DNA of 64,000 bases, taken from positions 35,794-99,793 of the forward strand of contig CAKSSJ010000003.1 of assembly GCA_934488615.1 (NCBI GenBank), in the 5' to 3' direction. A program made the position numbers and the translations under genes. Source of the stretch: an uncultured Eubacteriales bacterium. Lineage in GTDB: Bacteria > Bacillota > Clostridia > Oscillospirales > Acutalibacteraceae. The notes below the pieces were generated by a model that searched no databases, was not told the DNA's origin, and saw only the letters and a list, made by a program, of their open reading frames with translations. Positions 1 through 11,400 of this stretch are shown one piece after another; position 1 is the stretch's first letter, and each line of letters starts with the position of its first letter.

Positions 1-955
1 ACGCCTTGAAATAAACATATGCCGCGATGCACCTTTTCAGATCTGCCATGCCGAATTTGCCCGAATAGAAGCTCATGACCGCCTCCTCGGCAGTGACAGG
101 CATAACGACCTCGGTGTATTTCGTCTCCGTTCCGAGCCTGCGGAAATCGTTGACGTCAATATCCGTCTTAAGAAGCTCCGCGTCCCAGCCGTAAGTCTCC
201 TTGAACCACGCGCAAACCGCGTAGTCACCCATGAAAGGGAGCAAAACGCTTCTCAGAAGCTCAAAGCTTTCCTTCTGCTCGCACGAGCCGAAAACCGACA
301 TCACATTGCGGATATAAAAAAGCGTGACCTTGTCGCTCGCCGTCTGAGAAAAAAGCCACGAATAGCTTTCAAGGCTTGCAATGTCCTCACCGTCCGCATC
401 CGCAACGGGTATGCGGGAAATGTTGAACAGCGTTTCGTGAACCGTTTTTATTTCGTCATAGCGTGCGTAATCGGCAAGCATGTTCATAACGGAAAATGCC
501 GTGCCGCTCACGGGCATTATATGATTATTGCGAACAGTTTCCGCATCCATAAGACAGCAGAAATAGCCGTTTTTCGACGCAACCTCATCGAAGCAAAAGT
601 CGGCGGAAAACAAATTGCCGCCCGAATAGGAGCCGTTGAACGCACAGGCTCCCCTCGCGAGCATTGCCGCAAAGGAATCAGAAGCATAGGTTACTCTGAC
701 ATCTGAAAAAAGAATAAAACGTCCCTCGGCGTCGGCAATCGCCTTTTTGAGCGCGTCGCCGCCGTTCTGCGACGGGAACACCTTTACCCGCGAAAGGATA
801 GCTTCATCGAGTGCGCTGAGCTTTTCAGAATTGACAGCCGCGCAGATCAAAACCTCGACCTCGATCCCCTGCGAAAAAACATTATCAAGAAAGCCTGCAA
901 GCCTGTCCTCATCGGACACCTGCGGCAAAATTATGCTGATATAAGAACTGCTCAT
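1..955 (-). CDS. glycosyltransferase family 2-like protein, 3' end outside window
   Basis: The reading frame opens with ATG at 955, preceded by AAGGAGA, and stays open to base 1, so about 318 N-terminal residues are seen and the C-terminus is missing. The start SSYISIILP, followed by a predicted alpha/beta region and the segment AIADAEGRFILFSDVRVTY, resembles the nucleotide-sugar-binding half of GT-A glycosyltransferases: an N-terminal ISIILP strand and an acidic loop after a hydrophobic strand, here SDV rather than the usual DxD. No signal peptide or membrane segment is visible. Family membership rests on pattern only. The acceptor and donor cannot be inferred, and a degenerate or non-catalytic GT2 fold is possible. 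Confidence 0.6.
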   Translation of the reverse strand, partial: MSSSYISIILPQVSDEDRLAGFLDNVFSQGIEVEVLICAAVNSEKLSALDEAILSRVKVFPSQNGGDALKKAIADAEGRFILFSDVRVTYASDSFAAMLARGACAFNGSYSGGNLFSADFCFDEVASKNGYFCCLMDAETVRNNHIMPVSGTAFSVMNMLADYARYDEIKTVHETLFNISRIPVADADGEDIASLESYSWLFSQTASDKVTLFYIRNVMSVFGSCEQKESFELLRSVLLPFMGDYAVCAWFKETYGWDAELLKTDIDVNDFRRLGTETKYTEVVMPVTAEEAVMSFYSGKFGMADLKRCIAAYVYFKA

Positions 956-1087
956 TTAAAAATCTCCTTGCATTAAAAGGTTATTGAAATATTTTAACAC
1001 AATTTGAGCTGAAAATCTATAATTTAGATTTAAAATACAGCCGTAAAACGGTAAAAAAATAAGCGCATTTTATGTTAAAAATTATAC

Positions 1088-1119
1088 TTGACAAGCGGCG
1101 GTACATATGATAATATAAT
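1088..1119 (+). promoter_or_regulatory. promoter of tRNA-Thr
   Basis: TTGACA at 1088-1093 is followed by TAATAT at 1111-1116 (17 bp spacer), overlapping TATAAT at 1114-1119. It lies 15-20 bp before the tRNA. Confidence 0.65.
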
Positions 1120-1133
1120 ATGCGTTGTGACGT

Positions 1134-1209
1134 GCTGCTATGGCTCAGGTGGTAGAGCACATCCTTGGTAAGGATGAGGTCACCGGTTCGAGTCCGGTTA
1201 GCAGCTCCA
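1134..1209 (+). tRNA. tRNA-Thr (GGT anticodon)
   Basis: A complete cloverleaf of 76 nt. The acceptor stem GCTGCTA pairs with TAGCAGC. The anticodon stem CATCC/GGATG encloses the loop TTGGTAA, giving anticodon GGT. The T-loop is GGTTCGAGTCC and the CCA end is encoded (1207-1209). It is a single tRNA transcription unit with its own promoter and terminator. Confidence 0.95.
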
Positions 1210-1240
1210 AAAGGCAGGTTTTTACCTGCCTTTTTGTTTT
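1209..1240 (+). terminator. intrinsic terminator of tRNA-Thr
   Basis: AAGGCAGGT, a short T loop, ACCTGCC and then a T-rich run directly follow the tRNA. Confidence 0.85.
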
Positions 1241-1340
1241 GTCATTTTTCGTTTATTGTAATTATGTAAATAATTCTCTTGAAAACGGTGGGAATATCGT
1301 GTATAATATGTTCGAAAAACAAATTAAGGAGTGACGCTTC

Positions 1341-2444
1341 TTGAAAAGATTTATTGCTCTTCTGCTTGCGGCATTGATGGTTCTGTTCCTCGGTGCGTGC
1401 GGCAAGAAAGGTTCCGACGATAATGCCTCGCCGTCCGACGTGACAACCACACAAAAGAAAGCGGACGATGTTAAAATCACGCCGTCCGAGGCTAAGCAAG
1501 CAAAGCTTGTTGACTATAAATGCAATGATTTTTCAATGAAAATCCCCGACGGCTGGACAGTTACTACAGGCGGCAGCGGAATGTTCCATGCGATTCGTGT
1601 GACCGACCCCAAAAATCCAATAAATCAGGTATTCTTCCTGCTTAAGGCTCAGCCCGTTCTCCACAGCGAAACAGGCAGAGACTACTATAATCAGTCATAT
1701 CAAATGTACGGCGGAAATTACAACATGATGGCGGCAGCGCCCGTGCTTTCCTCCCCGTCCACCGAGAATTTCTTCGGCATTTTCAATTCCTACGCTTCGT
1801 TCGCAAAGACATATGAGCCGAGCTATTCGAGCTTCACCTTCCCGAGCTTCGGTTCGTTCAAAACAGTGGAAAGCTTTGCGAGCACAAGCTCTATGAAATC
1901 CCATGCCATAAGCCCCGCACTGCTCCGCGCGACCTTTACCGACGATCAGGGAACCAAGGGCGAGGGCATGTTCACCGCCGATGTAATTGATTTTACAGGC
2001 AACACGGTCAGCGGCTTCGGCATTGACGCGGGATTTTATATGGTTTACAACATTGCCGCGATCACCTGTGCTCAGAACTCGTTTATTGACTGGAAGGATA
2101 TTCTCTGTCAATCGTTAAGCTCGATCGACTATTCGCAGAGCTATGTCAGCAGCGCTATTCAGCAGAGCAACGAAAGCACCGCGAACGCTATGCAAATAAG
2201 AAGCGAGCTGAGCACCATTTCCGACGGAATCATGGATTCATGGGAGAAGAGAAACACCTCTCAGGACATTATCAGTCAGAAGCAAAGCGACGCAACGCTC
2301 GGACTTGAAAGAGTTTACGACGTTGAGACAAACGAGGTTTACCAGGCGGATAACGGCTGGAGCGATAAATACGACGGCGAGCGCTATAAACCCGTCACGG
2401 ACGACAAAATGTACCTCGACCCCATCGCCGGCAGAATTAAATAA
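1341..2444 (+). CDS. putative lipoprotein of unknown function
   Basis: 367 residues, starting at TTG 1341 behind AAGGAGTG. The N-terminus is a lipoprotein signal: Lys/Arg, a hydrophobic stretch and the lipobox LGAC with Cys20 as the lipidated residue. A charged Ser/Asp/Thr/Lys linker (about residues 22-50) follows. The mature part starts with NDFSMKIPDGWTV, a short pattern often seen at the start of PsbP-like or other 'FSMKIPDGW' exported domains. The C-terminal 100 residues are polar and contain Tyr-Asn-Trp-rich segments. The gene is monocistronic between the tRNA-Thr and a terminator shared with the convergent histidine kinase gene. Function is not recognised; attachment to the outer face of the membrane follows from the lipobox. 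Confidence 0.8.
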   Translation: MKRFIALLLAALMVLFLGACGKKGSDDNASPSDVTTTQKKADDVKITPSEAKQAKLVDYKCNDFSMKIPDGWTVTTGGSGMFHAIRVTDPKNPINQVFFLLKAQPVLHSETGRDYYNQSYQMYGGNYNMMAAAPVLSSPSTENFFGIFNSYASFAKTYEPSYSSFTFPSFGSFKTVESFASTSSMKSHAISPALLRATFTDDQGTKGEGMFTADVIDFTGNTVSGFGIDAGFYMVYNIAAITCAQNSFIDWKDILCQSLSSIDYSQSYVSSAIQQSNESTANAMQIRSELSTISDGIMDSWEKRNTSQDIISQKQSDATLGLERVYDVETNEVYQADNGWSDKYDGERYKPVTDDKMYLDPIAGRIK

Positions 2445-2455
2445 GGCAAAAATAC

Positions 2456-2496
2456 GGACTGTCATAACCGATTTTCGGCTGTGACAGTCCTTTTTT
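2456..2496. terminator. bidirectional terminator between lipoprotein and histidine kinase genes
   Basis: GGACTGTCA and TGACAGTCC form a stem around an inner CCGA/TCGG pairing. T-runs lie on both strands (2491-2496 on +; about 2448-2454 on -). Confidence 0.85.
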
Positions 2497-3907
2497 ATTC
2501 TGCTTTCGGGATGCGGACAAGGAACTCGCTGCCCTGCCCCGTTTCGCTCTTGACGCATACCGAGCCGCCGTGGAAGTACGCAATTTCCTTTACCATTGAC
2601 AGCCCGAGCCCCGTTCCGCCGCCGCTGTGCGACGGGTCGGACTGATAAAATCTGTGAAATATTTTTTCCTGCTCGTCCTTTGCTATGCCGATTCCGTTAT
2701 CCTTAACGCTCAGCATTGCGTTCCTGCTGTTCGAGAGAAGCGTAACCTTTATTTTGCCGTTCTCAATGCCGTATCTGTACGCGTTGGAAACAAGATTGTT
2801 GACAAGCCTTGTCAAAAGCATGTGGTTGCCGTTTACTCTTATCCCTGGCTCGACCTCACATTCAAGAGTTATATTTTTTGTCTTGAGCAGTGCGAGGTCA
2901 TCGCAAAGATTTTCAACAAGCTCGGAAAAATCGAGTTCCTCAACGGGATATTTTTCGCTTCGTCTTTCAATTCGGGAAAATTCCAGCATCTCCGTTATCA
3001 TTTTCGACATTTTACTGCCCTGCCGTTTAATCAGCTCGAGTGATTCTTTGTATTCGTCAAGGGTCATATCCTCGCCGAGAGCATAGTCGCACTGAGCCAT
3101 AATCACAGCCATCGGCGTTCTTAATTCATGCGAGACATCGTTTGTGAACTGCTTCTCGCTTTCAAACGAATCCTCCAGCCTGTCAAACATGGTGTCAAAG
3201 GTGTTTGCGAGACTGTGAAGCTCGTCGTTGCCCTTGCCGAGCTTTATCCTCTTTTTTAAATCACCGCTTTGCGAAATGTCGCGGGCGACCTCCTCGATAT
3301 CCTTTATCGGCTTGAGCGATTTCATAGCGATAATATAACCGCCGCCGATTCCGAGGATAACGAGCACTGCAAGCGCGATCATTGAACGTCTTGCAACGTC
3401 TGAGATTGGCGCGTCGGCTTTCTCATGGCTGACGATTCCTCTTATCCACATGTTTTCGACGCCCTTGTTGGTAAGCCGTCGGTCGTAAATATAATAACGC
3501 TTTCCGTCGGCACGGACGGTTCTCAGGCTCTTGTCCGAAAAGGCTTCGCCGTCGGTTTTTCCGCCTGTCGGATCAGTACCGTAAATCTGTTTCCCGTTTT
3601 CATCGTATATAACCGTGCAAATGCCGTTCATCACGGCGATAAAATCGTCGTCAATTTCAACATAGCCGTCTCCGTATGCAAAATAGTGGTCATTGTCGTT
3701 ATCGTCAATAACTCCTTTAAGGCTGTCGTAATACTCTATCTCGTCAAAGTTATCCTCAACGGTCATGATGAGGTCACTGCGCAGGTTCTTCAGGAGCACG
3801 GAATTGCTGACCGATATCACAAGAACATAGGAAAGCGTTACAAGGAATACCAGTATTATTGAAAACCAAAGCGTTATTTTTAATTTTAAAGGAAGCTTTT
3901 TCATCAT
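2495..3907 (-). CDS. sensor histidine kinase (HAMP, HisKA, HATPase_c)
   Basis: 470 residues. Membrane segment 1 lies near residues 11-33, an extracytoplasmic sensor region near 34-173, and membrane segment 2 near 174-194. HAMP follows, then the H-box SHELRTP with the phospho-acceptor His260. The ATPase part shows the N-box NNLVSNAYRYG, the G1 box KDNGIGI and the G2 box GTGLGLS. This is the PhoR/BaeS-like class. Its ATG (3907) overlaps the stop of the response regulator gene by 4 bp (ATGA), so the two are translationally coupled. The sensor region is rich in Asp/Tyr and has no named domain I recognise, so the signal is unknown. The neighbouring PepSY gene makes an envelope-related signal plausible; this is inference. 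Confidence 0.95.
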   Translation of the reverse strand: MMKKLPLKLKITLWFSIILVFLVTLSYVLVISVSNSVLLKNLRSDLIMTVEDNFDEIEYYDSLKGVIDDNDNDHYFAYGDGYVEIDDDFIAVMNGICTVIYDENGKQIYGTDPTGGKTDGEAFSDKSLRTVRADGKRYYIYDRRLTNKGVENMWIRGIVSHEKADAPISDVARRSMIALAVLVILGIGGGYIIAMKSLKPIKDIEEVARDISQSGDLKKRIKLGKGNDELHSLANTFDTMFDRLEDSFESEKQFTNDVSHELRTPMAVIMAQCDYALGEDMTLDEYKESLELIKRQGSKMSKMITEMLEFSRIERRSEKYPVEELDFSELVENLCDDLALLKTKNITLECEVEPGIRVNGNHMLLTRLVNNLVSNAYRYGIENGKIKVTLLSNSRNAMLSVKDNGIGIAKDEQEKIFHRFYQSDPSHSGGGTGLGLSMVKEIAYFHGGSVCVKSETGQGSEFLVRIPKAE

Positions 3908-4575
3908 TCGTCACTTATCACATATCCGAATCCACGGACGGTTTTAATCAATTTTTTATCGAATCCTCCGTCAACCTTCTTGCGAAGATAGCTGACGTAA
4001 ACATCAACGAGGTTTGTTCCGCCCTCATAGTCGTAATTCCAAACGTGGTTTTCGAGCTTCTCCCTCGAAAGAACAATGCCGACATTTCTCATCATGAATT
4101 CAAGCATTGAATACTCCTTTGCCGAGAGCGCTATCGCCTTGCCGTCACGGGTCACCTCATGGGTCGAACAGTTAAGGCTCAGCCCGTCAACAGAAAGAAT
4201 ATTCTCGGAAATACCGTATTTTATTCTCGTCATTGCTCTGACCCTCGCCATCAGCTCGTCAAAGGAAAATGGCTTCACGAGATAATCGTTTGCGCCAAGG
4301 TCAAGCCCCGTCACCCTGTCCTCTATCGAGTCACGGGCAGTCAGGAATATAACAGGAGTGCTAATCCCCTTGCTTCTCATTTCTTTAATGACGGCAAACC
4401 CGTCCTTTTTCGGCATCATGACATCAAGGATCACCGCGTCATATTCCGCAAACTCGATAAAATCCAGCGCTTCCCCGCCGTCAAAGGCGGTGTCAACGCT
4501 GTAGCCAGATTTTGTCAGCTTCTTTTCAATCAGCCTGTTAAGATCCTTTTCGTCCTCGGCAACAAGAATTCTCAT
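3904..4575 (-). CDS. OmpR/PhoB-family response regulator
   Basis: 223 residues. The receiver domain (1-115) carries the acidic pair E7/D8, phospho-acceptor D51, T79 and K101. The C-terminal winged helix (about 128-220) ends in TVRGFGYVI, the typical wing of OmpR-type DNA-binding domains. It is first in a two-gene unit with the histidine kinase and has a strong sigma-A type promoter just upstream. It presumably activates or represses genes on phosphorylation by the adjacent kinase; the targets cannot be read from this window. Confidence 0.96.
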   Translation of the reverse strand: MRILVAEDEKDLNRLIEKKLTKSGYSVDTAFDGGEALDFIEFAEYDAVILDVMMPKKDGFAVIKEMRSKGISTPVIFLTARDSIEDRVTGLDLGANDYLVKPFSFDELMARVRAMTRIKYGISENILSVDGLSLNCSTHEVTRDGKAIALSAKEYSMLEFMMRNVGIVLSREKLENHVWNYDYEGGTNLVDVYVSYLRKKVDGGFDKKLIKTVRGFGYVISDE

Positions 4576-4606
4576 ACCAAACCTCTTCTCTGTAAAGGTA
4601 TAACTT

Positions 4607-4634
4607 ATTATAACATATCATTTTTCTTTGTCAA
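4607..4634 (-). promoter_or_regulatory. promoter of response regulator-kinase pair
   Basis: On the minus strand, TTGACA (4634-4629), a 16 bp spacer and TATAAT (4612-4607). The -35 box lies inside the T-tract of the upstream gene's terminator. Confidence 0.8.
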
Positions 4635-4658
4635 AACAAAACCCTGCCGAAGCAGGGC
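4628..4658 (-). terminator. terminator of PepSY gene
   Basis: GCCCTGC-TTCG-GCAGGG followed by TTTTGTTTTG on the minus strand: a compact UUCG-loop intrinsic terminator. Confidence 0.85.
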
Positions 4659-4673
4659 TTGTTGAAAAATATC

Positions 4674-5273
4674 TTATTTGAAAAGATTTCTAATGAATGA
4701 TGCGATAGCGTCAAACCAGTGAACAAAGAAGATGTCGCTAAAATCGAAGTCTCTGTCCTTCTCGACCTTGAGAATCTTGCCCGAAACTGCGTCGATCTCA
4801 TAATCGTAATCGAACTTATCGGCATGGAACTCAACCTCATACTCTGCAACGCCGTCGTCAAAGTCGAATGTTACCTTAACTCTCTTTGCGTCCGCTTCCT
4901 TTATGCCTGCATGCTCAAAAGCGATTGCTTTAGCCTCTGCCTTTGTGATGTACTCCCGGTCGGGAGACGGAACATTTATGCCGAAGGTGTCCTTCTCAAC
5001 CTTGAGGATCTTGCCGTTTTTTGCGTTGATCTCGTAATTGTACTCGCATCTGTCATAATAGAACTCAACGTCATAAACTGCGATTCCGTCATCGTAATCG
5101 AATTCACACTTCGTGAACGATGCCTTGTCTGCCGTAATGCCTGCGTGGTTAAGTGCGATCTCCGTTGCCTTGTCCTTGCCGATATAGCCTGCGGCGAAGG
5201 AGCCCGTTGCGAACACACCTGCAAGAATCAGGCAAGCCATAACTACCGAGATGATTTTTTTGATGTTTTTCAT
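4674..5273 (-). CDS. secreted protein with two PepSY domains
   Basis: 199 residues. The signal peptide ends near SFA|AGYI (residues 26-28). Two homologous PepSY-type repeats follow, about residues 30-97 and 106-173. Each begins with a helix carrying a KATEIALNHAGI or KAIAFEHAGI motif and ends with YEI.A..GKILKVEKD. The ribosome site is GGAGG 10 bp before ATG 5273. The protein ends in an amphipathic, aromatic tail (DAIASFIRNLFK) rather than a cell-wall sorting signal. PepSY repeats are generally linked to inhibition of proteases or to envelope sensing. The next genes downstream are a two-component system, though a terminator and new promoter lie between them. It may feed a signal to that kinase; that is inference. 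Confidence 0.85.
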   Translation of the reverse strand: MKNIKKIISVVMACLILAGVFATGSFAAGYIGKDKATEIALNHAGITADKASFTKCEFDYDDGIAVYDVEFYYDRCEYNYEINAKNGKILKVEKDTFGINVPSPDREYITKAEAKAIAFEHAGIKEADAKRVKVTFDFDDGVAEYEVEFHADKFDYDYEIDAVSGKILKVEKDRDFDFSDIFFVHWFDAIASFIRNLFK

Positions 5274-5486
5274 GTTCGTTACCTCCGTAAATTTGTTTCT
5301 GATTTGCTTCAGTGACTAAAGTATAATTCGCAAATATTAAAACAACATTAGAAAAATAAAATTTTAAAAATTTTTATTATGAACATAAATATAAAATAAA
5401 GTTTATTTTCTGTATAGGAAAATATTTACATATACGCTGTGATACAATAAAATGTAAAATTATAAATCCCGATTGGAGGTATTTAT

Positions 5487-8400
5487 ATGAAAAAGAAAAT
5501 CATCAAATGGCAAAGTCTGATTCTCGTGATGGCAATGCTCATCACGGTCATGATCCCCGCTTTCGGAACAACGGCTTCCGCGGCGGCTACTCATGCGATC
5601 GACATTTGCCAGGAGGACGGCACCTCCGTCACGGAGCAGATCTCCCTGATGGAAAGCGAACAGCTCCAGCTGACGTATCAGCTGCTTGACTGTTCGATGC
5701 CGGACGGCGGTTACATAAAGTGGACAAGTGAGGCTCCGCTCATTGTTTCCGTTGACTCAACAGGTAAAATATACGCTCACGACAGCTCCAAGGGCGCGGC
5801 TGTCAGACTGTGGATCGACAACGACGTAAGAACCGTTGCAATCATCGGTCCCGCACTGGCAAAGACCATGGAAAAGCTTCTGTTCAATGACAAAATCGAC
5901 ATTGACACAATGGACACGGAAGCCATTGTCGAAACGGTTCGCGCAGCTATGAAGGGCATACCGAGCAACATCTCCGATTACCTTATAAAGCAGCTTGAGG
6001 ACAAGCTCAATTCGCTTGATACAGGTATAACCGTCACCCTTTATTCCGCAGACGGCGAGGTTCTTGCCTCGGATCAGGTAAGAGTGCTCGTTACCAATTC
6101 GGACAAATGGTACTCCAAGGTTATCCCTAACGGAGCATTCATCACAAATAAAGAATCTGTTCCCACCACGGTTGCGGTCGGCGGACAGGTCAAGCTTGAG
6201 GGCGGCGTCACTCCCCTGCGTCTCGGCTACGGCGTTACATGGAGCATTGACACAGACAGCATCTGGACATCGGGCAAGGATTATGCAACGATAGACGATC
6301 AGGGCAACGTCACCTTTCTCAAAGAAGGCAAGGTCACTGTAAAGGTTTCGCCGAATGCCGATGACCTCGTCGACGGATTGATGAGCTACATAAACTCGGC
6401 AATTGCCGCAGGTGAAAAGGTTGACACCGCTCAGCTTGCAAGAATTATGATCAAGCTTCTCGGACTTAACGTCAGCGAATCGGCACTTAAGGCTGTTCTT
6501 GATGTTCTTGTAACGGTCGCAGGCGCAACAGGCAATACGTCAGACCTTATCGCAACAGCGGTCAAGACTCTTTCAAACTATCTTTTGAAAGCATCTATAA
6601 ACGATTCGATTACTTTTACAATAGTTCAGAGCCTTGAAATTGAAAAATTCAGCCTTTCGGCGGACAAAACCGAGCTGACCGAGGGCGACAGCACAATGGT
6701 AAGGCTGACGGACATTGTTCCCGCAGGCTCAAACTCGCAGAATGTTCTCTGGAACTCCTCCGACGAGAGCGTTCTCACCGTTGACAACAACGGCATTGTC
6801 AAGGCAAGAGACGCAGGCGGAATTTCCTCGGCAAACAAGAGAACCGCTACCGTTACGGCTACGGTTGACGGCGTTTCCGAGAGCCTTGAATTCACCGTCA
6901 AGGGCAAGCTCATCACAACTCCCGTTGACATTGCAATCGCGGGTCCGCAGGAGCTTGAGCTTAACGCCCCTCAGCAGTACACGGCTACCCTCTATCCGAC
7001 AAGGTCAAAGGCGGATATCACATGGGGTCTCCTCGGCGATGACGGCGAAACGGTTAGCTATGCCACCAACGGAAGTGTTTCCAACGGCATGGCTACCCTT
7101 ACAAAGGACGGCGTGCTGACAGGCACAAACGGCGGCACGGTTACTCTCTACGCCAAGGCAGGACTTATAACTCACGTTATAACCACATATCAGGTCTATA
7201 TCGGCAGACTGGCAAAGGGCGTTACGATTGACCAAGGCAAATTTGTCAGCGTTCATGTACCGCTCTACAGCACATATAAGAACGCAAAAACAACTCTCAC
7301 CGCTTCGATCCTCCCCTACGACGTAACAAATAAGAACGTTGCATGGTCGGTTCTTTCGGGCAATATCGAGGTCAATGCAGAGGGTGTTGTAAGCCCCAAG
7401 GGCTATTCGGCGGCATACGGTGTTGTTCAGGTCAAGACCTATGACGGCGGTTACACAGACACATGTACCGTTTCCTTTGCAAACTATCCCGTAACCGGAA
7501 TTACGCTTGACAAGGACAAGCTCGACCTCATCGTGGGTACAGGCGATACTATCAAGGCTACGATTGCCCCGACGGGTACGGCAGGAGTCGGCGACGCTTC
7601 GATCAAGGACGTTATCTGGACATCCTCAAATCCGACAGTTGCTACGGTTGACGGCGGCGTTGTAACTCCCGTTGACTTCGGTACAACTATCATCAAGGCA
7701 ACGACGGTTGACGGCGGATATGCCGCAAGCTGTACGGTCAACGTCAAGGCTGACAAAACCGCGCTTAACTATGCGATCAACCTCGTTGAAACGGGCAACG
7801 TTAAGGAAGAAAACTGCTCGGCAGAGGATTGGGCAGCCTTGCAGGACGCATATAAAACCGCGCTTGAGGTCAAGAACACCGAGCTGGTTTCTCAGGACAC
7901 CTGCAACAAGGCGGCACAGAATATTATCGACATCTATTCGCGTATCGGCGCTTATGTTCAGGTTTACGGCATCACGATAACCCGTGACGGCGAGCCTGCG
8001 CCGAAGCACATCACAACAAAGGTTGAATTCTACCAGTCATATAAGAACAAGACGGTTCAGCTCGGCGCGGCTCTCAACCCGAGCAACGCGATGTATTCTT
8101 CAATCGTTTGGTCGTCGGATAACGACAAGGTAACGGTCGATCAGACGGGTCTTGTAACCAACACCCACAACTCCGCAGACAGCGCAAAAATCACCGTCAA
8201 GGCAACAGACTACACAGGCTGTTCGGTTTCCGACAGCGTTTATGTAAGCTTTGCGAACGTTCCCGCAACCGGAGTAACCCTCAGCGAGAGCGAGGTTACG
8301 GGCAAGATTTACACCGCGGCATCGCTCAAAGCAACGGTTAAGCCGACAGGCACTCCGATGATCGGCGCAAGCATTGATTCGGTTATCTGGTCGTCAAGCA

Positions 8401-11400
8401 ATCCCAACGTTGTTTCGGTCAATAACGGCGAGCTTACGTTTAAGTCGGTCGGAACTGCAGTAATCACGGTAACGACGGTTGACGGCGGCCACACGGCTGA
8501 ATGTACGGTAACTGTAACAACGAACAAGGACGCTCTTGCCGAGGAAATCAGCAAGGTAACAAATGCCGCCCTTGTTGAAGGGGATTACACGGTCGCTTCC
8601 TATGACGCACTCAAGGAAGCCTATGCAAGAGCTAACGAGATATATAATGATAAGAACGCCGAGCAGTCGGATATCGACGCAATAACCGCTTCACTCGACG
8701 CAGCGTTCAATTCGCTCAAGAAGCTTATCAAGCCGCAGGCGGTGTATATTCAGTATAACGGCGAGGATGCAGGTGAATATATCTCGAAGGAAGTAAATCT
8801 TTCAACATCGTTCACATATCAGAACAATTCAATCAAGCTTGATACAAGAATCAGTCCGCTTGATTCAATGTACAAAACTGTTGAATGGACATCAAGCACA
8901 GCGGATATCGCGGTTGACGAGAGCGGAACAGTCTCCCCGACCGTCAACAAGGCTTGCTACGGCGTTATCACGATAAAGGTCACAGATGAGCGAGGCAACA
9001 GCGTTACCGACAAGGTCAACGTTTCGTTCGCGAGATATCCCGTTACAAAGATCGAAATAACCCCGTCCGAGGTCAACGCACCATTTGATTCCGAGCCTGT
9101 AAAGCTCAGCGCAAAATGTAAGGACGTCGGCTCGATAATCACCTACGACGCAACGATTCAGGACGTTATCTGGACCTCCGACAACACGGACGTTGTAACG
9201 GTTGACGAGAACGGTCAGCTGACCTACGTTGACGCAGGCCAGGCAACCATCACCGCCACCTCATGCGACGGCGGTATTCAGGCAACCTGCCCCGTAACTA
9301 TCGGCGGTGACAAAACGGCGCTCCGTGCCGCAATCGCAAGAGCCGATGAAGCTCAGGTTGACATTCAGGAGCACACCTACGAAACAAGCACGGAATATAC
9401 GGCGGCTTACGAGCACGCAAAGAAGGTTGAAGCAGGCGCACAGTTCTCTCAGGAGGAGATCGACGCCGCAACGCTCAGGCTCAACAATGCGCTCGACAAT
9501 CTCAAGCCGTATATCCACATGGAAAAGCTCAATATTTACTACAACGGCGAGACAGCTCCGGCGTTCATTGCGATAAAGGTTCCTATCTATAAGACCTACA
9601 CCTCGCAGAGCGTTCAGCTCACCTACGATTTTGCCCCGGCGGATGCGATGTATTCAAGCATCGTTTGGTCGTCGGACAACGACGGACTCAAGGTCGGCGA
9701 GGACGGTAAGGTCTCCCCTGCCTCCAACAAGGCTTGCGGCGGAAAAATTACCCTGACAGCAACCGATCATTACGGCAACACGGTAACAAACAGCGTTTAC
9801 GTTTCGTTCGCAAACGACCCCGTATCAAAGGTAACTCTTGACAAGACGGAAATCGAGGTAGGCTACGGCTCGGAGCCGCAGACGATCACCGCAACGGTAA
9901 CGGCGGACAAGACTATCGGCGACAAACCAAGCGTCAGCGACATTATCTGGTCAACCTCCGACCCCGACGTTGCAACGGTCGAGAACGGCACGGTTACTTT
10001 CGTCGAAGCAGGCACATGTACAATTACCGCAACCTCCGTTGACGGCGGCGTTTCGGCAACGTGTACGGTAACCGTAAGATCCGATAAAACAGCTCTTATA
10101 AGAACAAGGGCAATGATAGTCGGTCTTAACCTCATTTCAGAGGACTACACAGAGGACAGTTGGGCGGTTCTTGAGGCCGCTATGGCAAAGGCTGAGGAAA
10201 TCATCGCGCAGGATAACCCCAAGCAGAGAGTTATCAATGCGGCAGACGAGGAGCTTAACAACGCTTATAATTCGCTTGTAAGATTTATTAAGCTTGAAAA
10301 TATCACAATCACCAAGGACGGAGAGGAAACAACAGGCTATGTTTCCGTCAGCGTTCCCATCACTTCAAAATATTCCGAACAGTCCGTGACCCTCGGCTAC
10401 AAGCTCACCCCTGAGGATGCAACGATTGATTCGATTGCATGGGAGTCAAGCGACAGCTCCATAAAAGTCGAGGACGGCGTAGTTACACCGACGGCAAACA
10501 AGGCTTGCCTTGCAAAAATAACCGTCACGGCAACGGACTACAAGGGCAGAACATATTCCGACAGCGTTTATGTTTCCTTCGCAAACACACCCGTTACGGG
10601 AGTAAGCGTTGACAAGACGGAGATCACAGACGCTATCGTCGGCGGAACCGATAAGATAACAGCAACTGTTCTGCCGAAGAAAACGCTCGGCATGGGCGGC
10701 GCAAACATCACCGACGTTATCTGGACATCGAGCAATGAAAGTGTCGCAACAGTAGACGGCGACGGCAATCTTAGCTTCAAGGATACAGGCACATGCACTA
10801 TCACCGTAACGACACTCGACGGCGGCTTTACCGCTCAGACAAGCGTTAAGGTTTATGCCGACAAATCGGCTCTGAGTGCGGCGGTTGAAAGCGCAAACGC
10901 ACTCGTTGAAACAGCCTACACCCCTGCTACATGGGCAGAGTTCAAAAAGGCTCTCACCTCGGCAACCGAAACTCTCAACGCTGAGGATCCGACACAGGCG
11001 GAGGTAAACGAGGCTCTCGCACTTCTCACGGAAAAGAGAAACGCACTTGAAGATTACATCTACGTTTCGGGCGTAAACATTTCCTATAACGGCGACAGCT
11101 CCGACGTTATAACCGTAAAGGTTCCCGCGGATCAGAGCTACATCATGGCAACGGCACAGCTCGAATTCTCGACCGATCCCGCCAACGCGATGTATGTTTC
11201 GGCTGAGTGGTCATATGAGGGCGATGTATTCGTCAACATGAACGGTATCGCCGCTCCGAGCGTAAACGGCGCATGCTACGGCAAGGCGACAGTCAAGCTC
11301 ACCGACGATTTCGGCAATGTTTACACCAAGACAGTTACAATCATATTCACAAAGAATCCTGCAACGGCGATAACCGTTACCCCGTCCGAGTACACAACCC

